Shown: positions 27,206 to 35,082 of the stretch, piece after piece
Layout of the letters: every line of letters starts with the position of its first letter
Position numbering within the stretch: the first letter of the stretch is position 1
NCBI RefSeq assembly: GCF_003010965.1
Contig: NZ_PGGM01000017.1
Location: 100,430-164,429, forward strand
Direction of reading: 5' to 3'
Length of the DNA: 64,000 nt
From: Phyllobacterium sophorae
GTDB lineage: Bacteria > Pseudomonadota > Alphaproteobacteria > Rhizobiales > Rhizobiaceae
The notes under the pieces: generated by a model
The model's input: the letters and a program-made list of their open reading frames with translations, nothing else
Database searches by the model: none
What the model was told of the DNA's origin: nothing
Position numbers and translations under genes: made by a program

Positions 27206-28176
27206 GCTTCATCTTTTCCACGCACCCCCTGCATCCCGCGGCCGAGGCTATGCTTAAGGCCTCCAGCGATCTGCGAGTCGCCTCCGCCCCCGATCCCGAA
27301 ACCTTGCTGCGGGAAGGGCGGGGCGCGGCCATCGTCGTCGTGCGCGCACCGATCCCGCCGGCCTTCTTCGAGGATGCGCCGGCGCTTCGCGCTGCGATCC
27401 GCCATGGCGCCGGGCTTGACATGGTGCCGATGGATGCGGCGACCCGCGCCGGCGTCCTTGTCGCCAACGTGCCGGCCGTCAATGCGCCGACGGTCGCCGA
27501 GCACGTCTTCCTCGTGACGCTGGCCCTGCTTCGGCGCTTCCGCCTGATGGACCGGGAATTGCGGCAGAAGGGCTGGGCGGCGGGGCGCGGCCAGTCGGAC
27601 GCGGCTGCGGACCTCGGCGGCCGCATCATCGGCATCGTCGGCATGGGCAATGTCGGGAAGGCGATCTTCCGGATCGCGAAGTTCGGTTTCGGCCTGGATG
27701 TGGTCGCCACGAGCCGGTCGCCGGAAAGCGTACCGGTTGGTGCGCGCTTCCTGCCGGTCGACGAACTGGTCGCGACGGCCGACATCGTCGTGCTCTGCTG
27801 CCCGCTGACGCCGGAGACGAGCGGGTTGCTCAATGCCGAGCGCATTGGCCGGATGAAGTGCGATACCATTCTGGTCAACGTCTCGCGCGGCCCGGTGATC
27901 GATGACGCGGCGCTGATCGAGGCGCTGCGCGATGGCCGCATCGGCGGCGCCGCGCTCGACGTCTTCGCAACCCAACCCCTGCCGCTCGACCATCCCTATT
28001 TCGGCTTCGACAATGTCATCGTCACTCCGCATCTCGCCGGTCTTACGGATGAGAGCATGATGCGCATGGGAACGGGCGCGGCAAGCGAAGCGCTGCGCGT
28101 CATGAAGGGCGAACTGCCCGTCAATCTGCGCAATTCCGAGGCGGTCGAACACTACCGCCGGCGCTTTCCGGCATAG
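27202..28176 (+). CDS. D-isomer-specific 2-hydroxyacid dehydrogenase with Gln in place of catalytic Glu
   Basis: A 324-residue NAD(P)-dependent dehydrogenase of the phosphoglycerate/glycerate dehydrogenase family. The start at 27202 overlaps the regulator's stop in ATGA. The NAD motif is GIVGMGNVG (144-152), the substrate arginine R229 (NVSRGPV) and the acid H277 (TPHLAG). The residue that is Glu in nearly all members is Gln here (Q258 in DVFATQP), as in formate dehydrogenases, which use a Gln-His pair. It may still reduce or oxidise a 2-hydroxyacid from the pathway, or have changed reaction. Confidence 0.85.
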   Translation: MSFIFSTHPLHPAAEAMLKASSDLRVASAPDPETLLREGRGAAIVVVRAPIPPAFFEDAPALRAAIRHGAGLDMVPMDAATRAGVLVANVPAVNAPTVAEHVFLVTLALLRRFRLMDRELRQKGWAAGRGQSDAAADLGGRIIGIVGMGNVGKAIFRIAKFGFGLDVVATSRSPESVPVGARFLPVDELVATADIVVLCCPLTPETSGLLNAERIGRMKCDTILVNVSRGPVIDDAALIEALRDGRIGGAALDVFATQPLPLDHPYFGFDNVIVTPHLAGLTDESMMRMGTGAASEALRVMKGELPVNLRNSEAVEHYRRRFPA

Positions 28177-28258
28177 CTTGGAGCTCCTTCGCGACATTCC
28201 CAAACGCTAACGCCCCTGCGGTGTCACGGAGGCCGTTGGAATCTTCGGATCTGTCAGG

Positions 28259-29338
28259 TCAGCCCATGTGCCGCAGGCTCATACCGCTGTTGCCGTCGAA
28301 AAGCACAACCTTTTCAGGGTTCCAAGAGAAGCGCACGGGCTCGTCAATCTCGAGCTCGGTGCGGGCCGGCACGGTTGCCTGCAACAGCTCCCTGTTGCTG
28401 GTGCGCAGCGTCACGATCTTCTCGACGCCGTGGTTCTCCACGTCGTGCACCCGCGCTTCGCCCGGCGCGCCGCTGTCGAGGTAGAGGTCCTCGGGGCGGA
28501 TGCCGAAAAAGAGCGGGCGACCGTCGGTCGCAGTCGCGGGTCCGTTGCCGAGCGGCAGCCGGCAGCCCTCGCTGGCGACGGCCTCGCCTCCGGCAAGGGT
28601 GCCGGCGATCAGATTCATCGGCGGCGAGCCTACTGCCCTTGCTACGAAGGTGTTGACCGGGTTTTGGTAGATCTCCTGCGGCGTGCCCGTCTGCACGAGA
28701 TGGCCGTGGTTCAGCACGCCGATCTTGTCGCCCATCGACATGGCTTCAATCTGGTCGTGGGTGACGAAGAGGAAGGTGGCGCCCAGGTTCATCTGCAGGT
28801 TTTTCAACTCGGTGCGCAGCGCCTCGCGCAGTTTTGCGTCGAGTGCCGAAAGCGGTTCGTCCATCAGAAAGACGCGGGGCTTGCGCACGATGGCCCGGCC
28901 GATCGAGACGCGCTGCATCTCGCCGCCAGATAGCCGGTCGGTCTTGCGGTCGAGCAGGTGCTCGATGCGCAGGGTCTTCGCAACCCGGTCGACGCGCTCC
29001 TTGATCTCCGCGGGTTCGACGCGGCGGATGCGGGATTTCAGTGGAAATTCCAGATTCTCCCGCACGGTATAGCGCGGATAGAGCGAATATTGCTGGAGCA
29101 CCAGGGCCACGTCACGCTCGGCGGCCCCCCAGTCGGCGACATCCTGCCCGTCGATGAATATCTGCCCTGCCGTCGGCTTTTCGAGACCGGCGATCAGGCG
29201 CAGCGTCGTCGTCTTGCCGGCGCCGGTCTGGCCGAGCAGCACGAAGAACTCGCCGTCAGCGATGTCGATGTTCATGTTTTTCAGCGCCGCGTGGTTGCCG
29301 AAAACCTTGGTGATACCCTTGAGTTCGATATGCGCCAT
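28259..29338 (-). CDS. CUT1 sugar ABC transporter ATPase (MalK/UgpC family), second of two
   Basis: A 359-residue ATPase with Walker A GQTGAGKTT, signature LSGGEMQRVSIG, Walker B VFLMDEPLSALD and a C-terminal TOBE-type domain. It is the last gene of a minus-strand transporter operon and abuts another ATPase gene whose stop shares the base at 29338. The neighbouring binding protein and permeases need two ATPase subunits, so this pair probably forms a heterodimer, as in glycerol-type GlpST transporters. Confidence 0.9.
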   Translation of the reverse strand: MAHIELKGITKVFGNHAALKNMNIDIADGEFFVLLGQTGAGKTTTLRLIAGLEKPTAGQIFIDGQDVADWGAAERDVALVLQQYSLYPRYTVRENLEFPLKSRIRRVEPAEIKERVDRVAKTLRIEHLLDRKTDRLSGGEMQRVSIGRAIVRKPRVFLMDEPLSALDAKLREALRTELKNLQMNLGATFLFVTHDQIEAMSMGDKIGVLNHGHLVQTGTPQEIYQNPVNTFVARAVGSPPMNLIAGTLAGGEAVASEGCRLPLGNGPATATDGRPLFFGIRPEDLYLDSGAPGEARVHDVENHGVEKIVTLRTSNRELLQATVPARTELEIDEPVRFSWNPEKVVLFDGNSGMSLRHMG

Positions 29339-30447
29339 CAGAGTCTGATCCCGAGCGACGAGCCGGTCGCCGTGTTGAAGAAATGCGCCTGGGCGGGGTC
29401 GATTCGTGCCCAGACGGCTTCGCCCGGTCCGGGCACGAATCCGCTCTTGGTGCGGGCCCTTATCATCTGGTCGCCGACCTTCAGATCGACGATGTCGTGC
29501 GAGCCGAGCGGTTCGATGATATGCGCTACGACCGGCATAAAGCCCTCGCGGGCCTCACGCGAGATGAGCACGCCCTCTGGCCGGACGCCGAGCGTCAGCT
29601 TGCCGTTTTCGGCCTTCGCGTCCGAAAGGCAGTTGGCAAGAGCGGCGGGGAACTCGAAGCCCCTTGCCCCACCGCTGACCTGCACGCTGGCATGGCCGCC
29701 CGTTTCGCTGACGGTCGCCTGCGCCATGTTCATGACGGGGCTTCCGACAAACTGGGCGACGAACATGTTGGCGGGCCGGGCGTAGACCTCTTGCGGCGAG
29801 CCGATCTGCTGGAGGATGCCCTCGTGCATGATGACGATGCGGTCGGCGAGCGACATGGCCTCCACCTGATCGTGGGTCACGTAGATGGTCGTCGAACCCT
29901 GCTTGATATGCAAACGCTTGATTTCCGCCCGCATCTCCTCGCGCAACTTCGCGTCCAGCGCACCTATTGGCTCGTCCATCAGCATGGCCTTCGGGCGTCG
30001 CACGAGCGCGCGGCCGATCGCAACACGCTGCATGTCGCCGCCTGATAGCGCCGAAGGCTTGCGGCCGAGCAGGCCCGTGATGCGCAGCACGTCCGCGATC
30101 TCGCGGACCGACGTATCGACATCATTCCGGCTCATTCGGGTGGCGCGGAGCGGAAAGGCGATATTCTCGTAGACCGTCATATGAGGATAGAGCGAGAAGG
30201 ACTGGAACACCATGGCGATGTCCCGGTCGGATGCCTTGATATGCTGCACCGGCTGACCGTCGATCAGGATGTCGCCTTCGTCGATGGTCTCCAGGCCCGC
30301 GACGGCGCGCAGCGTCGTCGTCTTGCCGCAGCCAGATTGGCCAAGGAGCACGATGAATTCGTTGTCTAAGATGGCCAGATTAAGGTCCTTGATGACCTGG
30401 ACGGCACCGAAATATTTCTGGATGCCACGAAGTTCGATCTGCGTCAT
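29338..30447 (-). CDS. CUT1 sugar ABC transporter ATPase (MalK/UgpC family), first of two
   Basis: A 369-residue ATPase starting at MTQIELRGIQKYFG (30447), where the ATG overlaps the stop of the small membrane gene in ATGA. Walker A is GQSGCGKTT, the signature LSGGDMQRVAIG, Walker B AMLMDEPIGALD; a regulatory C-terminal domain follows. It differs enough from the downstream ATPase to be a separate subunit, not a recent copy. The longer upstream frame overlaps that small gene and the permease gene and is rejected. Confidence 0.9.
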   Translation of the reverse strand: MTQIELRGIQKYFGAVQVIKDLNLAILDNEFIVLLGQSGCGKTTTLRAVAGLETIDEGDILIDGQPVQHIKASDRDIAMVFQSFSLYPHMTVYENIAFPLRATRMSRNDVDTSVREIADVLRITGLLGRKPSALSGGDMQRVAIGRALVRRPKAMLMDEPIGALDAKLREEMRAEIKRLHIKQGSTTIYVTHDQVEAMSLADRIVIMHEGILQQIGSPQEVYARPANMFVAQFVGSPVMNMAQATVSETGGHASVQVSGGARGFEFPAALANCLSDAKAENGKLTLGVRPEGVLISREAREGFMPVVAHIIEPLGSHDIVDLKVGDQMIRARTKSGFVPGPGEAVWARIDPAQAHFFNTATGSSLGIRL

Positions 30448-30647
30448 GAATGGCTGCCTTCGTCTCGTTGCTCGTCCCGCGGGATCTTTGTCGTCACCAT
30501 GAAGGCAATCAGCCCGACGAGTGTCACCGTCAGACCGTAACGGTGGAGAAACGGGTTCCAGGGCTGGCAGAGCGCGATGATGCCGAGGATCATCATGTAC
30601 TGCGAACCGGGTTCGAGATATTTCTGGTTCAGGGCGCGGAACGTCAT
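30444..30647 (-). CDS. Small membrane protein of the ABC transporter operon
   Basis: A 67-residue protein with two hydrophobic stretches (about 18-33 and 38-52) separated by a short loop, and a charged C-terminus. It overlaps the permease gene upstream and the ATPase gene downstream, each by four bases, a strong sign of translational coupling and thus of a real gene. Short two-span proteins occur at this place in some two-ATPase CUT1 operons (for example next to glycerol transporters). It may be an accessory transporter subunit; its function is unknown. Confidence 0.7.
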   Translation of the reverse strand: MTFRALNQKYLEPGSQYMMILGIIALCQPWNPFLHRYGLTVTLVGLIAFMVTTKIPRDEQRDEGSHS

Positions 30648-31603
30648 TTGCGGATCGCTCCAAAGCTCATGCCGCGCAGGAGATGGTTCCTGAGCAGGAA
30701 GGTGAAGATGGCGACCGGCAGCAGGAACAGGAACGTGCCAGCGGCAATCACCGTCCAGTCCGGCAGGCCGGAGCCGACCTGGCTCGGAATGAAGGGCGGT
30801 GCGGTCTGCGCCCGCCGGTTCGTCATGATCAGCGCAAAGGCATATTCGTTCCAGGCCGTGATGAAGCAGAAGACAGCGGTGGCGGCAATGCCGGTGGCGG
30901 CTTCCGGGATGACGATCTTGAAGAAGGCCTGCATGCGGGTGTAGCCATCGACGAGTGCGGCCTCCTCGTATTCCTTCGGGATCTCGTCGATGAAGCCCTT
31001 CATCAGCCAGACGGAGAAGGAAAGGTTGAAGGCGGTGTAGAGTATGATCAGGCCCCAGTGCGTGTCGTTGAGGCCGACGGCGCGGTACATGAGGAACATC
31101 GGGATCGCCACGACGACCGGCGGCAGCATGCGCGTCGACAGAATGAAGAAGAGAAGGTCAGCTTCCCCTTTCACGCTGAAGCGCGAGAAGCCATAGGCCG
31201 TGAAGGTTCCCATGCCCACGGCCAGCACTGTGGACGTGATAGCGACGATCAGCGAGTTCATGAAGCGGTTCGGATAGCCGGACGGCTGGATTTCGCCGCG
31301 GCCGGAGCGGACGATCTTCTCACCGCCGTCGAACACCATGCGCTCCCACCAGGGGGCGGCGGCATATTCTTCAGGACTCGGCGCTTCGCGCAGTTGGGAG
31401 CGCTTGGTGAAGAGCTTCACGAAGGGCGAGATTTCCGGCTCGAAGAGCACAGTCGGCGGAATGGTGGTGGCGAGGTTGCGCGGCTTGAAGGCCGTCGAGG
31501 TGATCCAGTAGATCGGCGCCAGGAAGATAAGGGTGATGACCAGCACGGCAACGATCGCCACCCGGTTCAGCGCGCGTTCGGAGCGGGTTTGAACGGCAGC
31601 CAT
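30644..31603 (-). CDS. CUT1 sugar ABC transporter permease (MalG family)
   Basis: A 319-residue inner-membrane permease with six or so spans. The cytoplasmic EAA loop, which contacts the ATPase, is EEAALVDGYTRMQAFFKIVIP. An unusually long periplasmic segment follows the first span (about residues 35-105), which is also seen in glycerol-type transporters. Start at 31603, one base from the stop of the upstream permease gene. Confidence 0.9.
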   Translation of the reverse strand: MAAVQTRSERALNRVAIVAVLVITLIFLAPIYWITSTAFKPRNLATTIPPTVLFEPEISPFVKLFTKRSQLREAPSPEEYAAAPWWERMVFDGGEKIVRSGRGEIQPSGYPNRFMNSLIVAITSTVLAVGMGTFTAYGFSRFSVKGEADLLFFILSTRMLPPVVVAIPMFLMYRAVGLNDTHWGLIILYTAFNLSFSVWLMKGFIDEIPKEYEEAALVDGYTRMQAFFKIVIPEAATGIAATAVFCFITAWNEYAFALIMTNRRAQTAPPFIPSQVGSGLPDWTVIAAGTFLFLLPVAIFTFLLRNHLLRGMSFGAIRK

Positions 31604-31604
31604 C

Positions 31605-32510
31605 TCAGCGCTCCTTCACCTTGTTGAGGTACTTGACGTAGATGTTGGTGATGGCAAGCACCATGATGAGCACGATGTAGGCGAGTGCACAGGAGCGCCC
31701 CGTCTGCCACTCCTGGAAGGCCATCTTGTAGAGCCGGATCGAGATCACTTCGGTCGTCGGTTGGCTGGTCAGGATGTAGGCTAGGTCGAAGGTCTTGAAG
31801 GCTTCCATGGTCCGGAAGATGATTGCGATCATCAGGATTGGCGCCACCAGCGGCAGCGTGATGCGGAAGAAGGTGTAGAACGGCCCCGCCCGGTCGATTG
31901 CCGCTGCCTCGTAGAGGTGCTTCGGCACGGCCGAAAGCCCCGCGAGCGATAGCAGCATCACGAAAGGCGACCACATCCAGATGTCCGTGATTGCGACCGC
32001 ATAGAGCGCCATGTCTGGATTAGACAGCCACTCGAAGGAACCGAGGCCGAGTGAATAGTTGATGATGCCGAAGGACGGATCGTAGAGCAGCTTCCAGAAA
32101 AGGCCGACCACCGCCATCGAGAGCATCATCGGCAGCAGGAGCAGCGTCGTCAGCAGACCCTTCAGCGGAATGTCGCGGTTGAGCAGCATTGCAGTGCCGA
32201 AGCCGACGATCACCTGCCCCGTCACAGAGACGATCACATATTTGGCGGTGATGGCAAAGTTAGACCAGATGAAGGGGTCGTTCAGCAGCTCGCGGTAGTT
32301 CTGCAGGCCGACGAAATTGGCCGGCGCGTTCGACGAGGCGCGGAAGTCGGTAAAGGAATAGCCGAGCGAATAGATCAGCGGAAAGATGTTGAAGACGATC
32401 AGGAACAGAATCGTCGGAATGATGAAGAGGTTGCGGATCCGGATGTCGCTCATGCCGCGGGATGCGGCACGCGATTTCGTGTCCAGCGATGTCATGACTG
32501 CGGTGGCCAA
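31605..32510 (-). CDS. CUT1 sugar ABC transporter permease (MalF family)
   Basis: Inner-membrane permease of about 301 residues with six spans and the EAA loop YEAAAIDRAGPFYTFFRITLPL. The TTG at 32510 is preferred since GGAGGAG lies six bases upstream; an ATG at 32495 or the longer frame to 32549 are alternatives. It pairs with the MalG-type permease encoded next. Confidence 0.88.
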   Translation of the reverse strand: MATAVMTSLDTKSRAASRGMSDIRIRNLFIIPTILFLIVFNIFPLIYSLGYSFTDFRASSNAPANFVGLQNYRELLNDPFIWSNFAITAKYVIVSVTGQVIVGFGTAMLLNRDIPLKGLLTTLLLLPMMLSMAVVGLFWKLLYDPSFGIINYSLGLGSFEWLSNPDMALYAVAITDIWMWSPFVMLLSLAGLSAVPKHLYEAAAIDRAGPFYTFFRITLPLVAPILMIAIIFRTMEAFKTFDLAYILTSQPTTEVISIRLYKMAFQEWQTGRSCALAYIVLIMVLAITNIYVKYLNKVKER

Positions 32511-32666
32511 TACTCTCCTCCTCCGAGAGTTCGGCGCCGGATGCCGCAACGAGCATCACGATGCGCGAAGTTAATGCCGGGCGCCGCGCCCGCTCGAACC
32601 ACGCCCCTTTGGCGCGGAGATGCAAAATGAAAAGGGAGGGGCAGGCCCCTCCACGTAACGCGTCTG

Positions 32667-33977
32667 CTATTTGTGTCGTCCATATTTCTCGAAGGTAGCG
32701 TTCCAGTCGGCTGCCAGAGAGTCGAGCGCTTTCTTCGCCGTTCCTTCACCGGCGGTGACGAAGGGATAGATGCGCTGGTTCATCTGAATCAACAGTTCGG
32801 CATATTCAGGTGTCGCCCAGAAGTCCTTCACCTTGAACATGGTCTCGTAGAAGGCCTTGTTATAGGGTGTCGCATTCTGGAATTCCGGCGATTCAAGCAC
32901 CTTTGCGCTTGCCGTGTAGCCGCCGAGTTCGGCCCAGCGCTTCTGGGTCTCGTCCTTGATAAACCATTCGAGGAATTTCATCGCCTCTTCCTGGTTCTCC
33001 GAGTAGGAGACAACCGAGATACCCTGACCGCCGAGCGCTGCAAACTGCTCACCCCCCGGACCCGCCGGGTTGGCAAAAAAGCCGGTAACCTTGGCGTTCG
33101 GGTTGGACGCCTCGTTCACCAGAGCCGGGAAGAAGGCGAAGTAGTTCATGCTCATCGCCGCCAGGTTCTCGGTGATCGCCTGATTGTTCTCGACGAAGAA
33201 GGTTTTGGCCCAGCCAGGAGGTGTGAAGCCATAGAGCTCACGATACATTTCGAGCGCCTTGACGTTCTTCTCCGAATTGATGATGCCGTCGACCTTGTAG
33301 CTCTGATAGTCGCCCAGTTCTCCTCCATAGGAAAAGATCGCGTTTTCGACACCCATGACGAGACCATCATAGGAGTTGTCGGTGTAGATGGCGATGCCGT
33401 AGCGCTTTTGGTCTGGACGGTGGAAGAATTCGGCAATGTCACGCATCTCGGCCCATGTCTTTGGCGGGGCAAGATCGTAGCCGTATTTTGCCTTGAAGGC
33501 TTCCATCTCCTTGGGGTCCTCGAACCAGTCCTTCCGGTAGGACCAACCGACGGCGTCGCCTTCAGCAGGGATCGACCAGTACTTTCCGGAGTTCGCAGGA
33601 TATTCGGAGTAATATTTCACCGTCGCCGGCGCCATGACTTCGTTCAGCTTGTGCTTGTTGAAGAAGTCGGTGAGATCGACATAGTGCCCGGCCTCGGACG
33701 CAGCGCCGATCCACTGGCTGTCGCCGACGACCATGTCATAGGCCGAACCCTTGGCGTTGAATTCGGTGAAGGCCTTGGTCTGAAAATCGGCCCACGGCGT
33801 GGTCTCGACAGTGACCTTCACGCCCGTTTGAGCCTCGTATTCATTCACGAGTTCCTGGAGATAGTTGGCCGGGTCCCACTCGGCCCAGAAGATCGTCAGT
33901 TCCTGTGCCAGAGCGGACTGGCCGCTGGCGAGCATCAAGCCTACACCGGCCAAAAAGCCGGTCAGAGTTTTGCGCAT
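32667..33977 (-). CDS. CUT1 sugar ABC transporter binding protein
   Basis: A 436-residue periplasmic solute-binding protein (SBP_bac_1). The ATG at 33977 follows GGGAGGA and begins a signal peptide cleaved near ALAQE. The mature protein shows the usual elements: VNEYEAQTGVKVTVETTPWADF, GDSQWIGAASEAGHYVDLTDFF and FLEWFIKDETQKRWAELGGYTAS. First gene of the transporter operon; 157 bases separate it from the downstream permease gene, enough for a hairpin that lowers downstream expression. The ligand is unknown but presumably feeds the epimerase/dehydratase pathway. Confidence 0.9.
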   Translation of the reverse strand: MRKTLTGFLAGVGLMLASGQSALAQELTIFWAEWDPANYLQELVNEYEAQTGVKVTVETTPWADFQTKAFTEFNAKGSAYDMVVGDSQWIGAASEAGHYVDLTDFFNKHKLNEVMAPATVKYYSEYPANSGKYWSIPAEGDAVGWSYRKDWFEDPKEMEAFKAKYGYDLAPPKTWAEMRDIAEFFHRPDQKRYGIAIYTDNSYDGLVMGVENAIFSYGGELGDYQSYKVDGIINSEKNVKALEMYRELYGFTPPGWAKTFFVENNQAITENLAAMSMNYFAFFPALVNEASNPNAKVTGFFANPAGPGGEQFAALGGQGISVVSYSENQEEAMKFLEWFIKDETQKRWAELGGYTASAKVLESPEFQNATPYNKAFYETMFKVKDFWATPEYAELLIQMNQRIYPFVTAGEGTAKKALDSLAADWNATFEKYGRHK

Positions 33978-34120
33978 AACGTTTCCTCCCATTTATGCAC
34001 GCTTCCGCTTCGTTGCGGGTCTTTCGATCCGGCCTGCCGATCCTCCTGGGTGTGGTCGCGCTGAGGGTCTTCCCCGAACCTTTGCTTCGTCTCAGATCTC
34101 AAGCCTGCAGAGTGTTTGCT

Positions 34121-34138
34121 TAATCTGGTAGTACCAAA
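34121..34138. promoter_or_regulatory. Operator-like site, copy 2 (GntR/FCD type)
   Basis: TAATCTGGTAGTACCAAA, core TGGT-AGT-ACCA (34126-34136). It differs from the site at 24084-24101 at a single base in the spacer. It lies about 145 bases upstream of the binding-protein start. Shared control of the epimerase operon and the transporter by the GntR protein is inferred. Confidence 0.65.
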
Positions 34139-34295
34139 CACCAGTATCGTCAAGAGCAACTTTTGACGGGCTTCGGCCAGGACTCATCGTCAAAGTTTCT
34201 ATATCGCCTCCAACAAGGGCCTTGACGCCAGCTCGCGTCACACCTTCGGATTCGCGATGGCCGATTCTGGTCAACGAGACATACAGAAACGAACT

Positions 34296-34314
34296 AAACT
34301 GGTCGAACCAGTTT
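34296..34314. promoter_or_regulatory. Perfect palindromic operator-like site
   Basis: AAACTGGT-CGA-ACCAGTTT: eight-base arms, three-base spacer, no mismatch. The half-site TGGT/ACCA agrees with the FCD-GntR sites at 24084 and 34121, but the arms are longer and it adjoins the TetR-type gene, so either regulator could be the partner. It recalls the FadR operator AACTGGTCNGACCAGTT. Confidence 0.6.
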
Positions 34315-34341
34315 TCGCGTCAAGCCGGAGGATCGCCGATG

Positions 34342-34983
34342 TCATGCCTTGCTCTCCGCCTGCCGTATCGCGGCGTCGACGAGCGCCTTGGCCGCCCATT
34401 CGGCAACAGACTGCGCGCCCTCGGAGGTCAGTCCCCAGATATCCTTTAACACGATCAGCACCTCGATGCCGAACACAAGGGAGAGCGCCTGTGCAAGGCG
34501 TTCCCTAGATTCGCGCGGCACTGTGCCCTGCAGGGGTGCAGTCACGCACTCCAGGAGATCGATGCGGTGGCCGCGCTTGAACAGCGGCTCGTTGCCAAGC
34601 GTGCCCGCCTGGCGCTGCGCCCACTGGTCCAACGAAAGCTTTAGTGCCGCCTTGAAGGTCGCCTCGAACTCGTCGATGCGCGGCATCGCGGTCGCCAGCA
34701 GGTCGGCAACGCGGGTACGTGCATTCGGACTGTCGGACGACCAGTCGAGTATGGGCCCCAGAGCCTCGTCCACTACAGCATGCACCAACGCGGCCTGGCT
34801 TGGAAAGTAACGGTAGGCCGTTGCGCGCGACACTTCGGCGGCCTCGGCGACTTCGCTTACCGACGGAGTGATGCCGGATTGCATGAGCCGGGTTGCGGTT
34901 TCGAGCATCAGTTTCCGCGTGCGGGCACGTGGGCCTCGCTCGGCGGTACTGGCGGTTTCCTTCTGTTGACGTGAGACACTCAT
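34342..34983 (-). CDS. TetR-family transcriptional regulator
   Basis: A 213-residue regulator with an N-terminal TetR helix-turn-helix (ITPSVSEVAEAAEVSRATAYRYF, about residues 37-60) and a helical ligand domain. The ATG at 34983 is the only sensible start; the open frame runs nearly 2.3 kb further upstream, antisense to other genes, which is a GC-rich shadow. It is divergent to the Tm-1-like pair and probably controls it, with possible action on the palindrome at 34296. Confidence 0.85.
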   Translation of the reverse strand: MSVSRQQKETASTAERGPRARTRKLMLETATRLMQSGITPSVSEVAEAAEVSRATAYRYFPSQAALVHAVVDEALGPILDWSSDSPNARTRVADLLATAMPRIDEFEATFKAALKLSLDQWAQRQAGTLGNEPLFKRGHRIDLLECVTAPLQGTVPRESRERLAQALSLVFGIEVLIVLKDIWGLTSEGAQSVAEWAAKALVDAAIRQAESKA

Positions 34984-35082
34984 GTCTTTATGATACTCCG
35001 GTCTCACAAATTTGCAAGGGCCGATCGAGTGGCGTAAAAGTGGGATATGGCCGGGTGGGATCCTCCCGGTCGCGGAGAGCAA

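Larger units (their letters stand above)
33978..34341. other. Promoter region of the CUT1 transporter operon
   Basis: About 360 bases between the transporter operon and the 3' end of the TetR-type gene. It contains two operator-like palindromes, at 34121-34138 and 34296-34314, listed separately. No gene seen. Confidence 0.55.

Noticed and set aside
29383..30045. Long plus-strand frames antisense to the ABC transporter genes (also 28268-28933, 30683-31627, 32673-34064)
   Set aside because: They mirror the minus-strand transporter genes, which carry full motif sets; the shadow proteins are rich in His, Arg, Asp without family resemblance.
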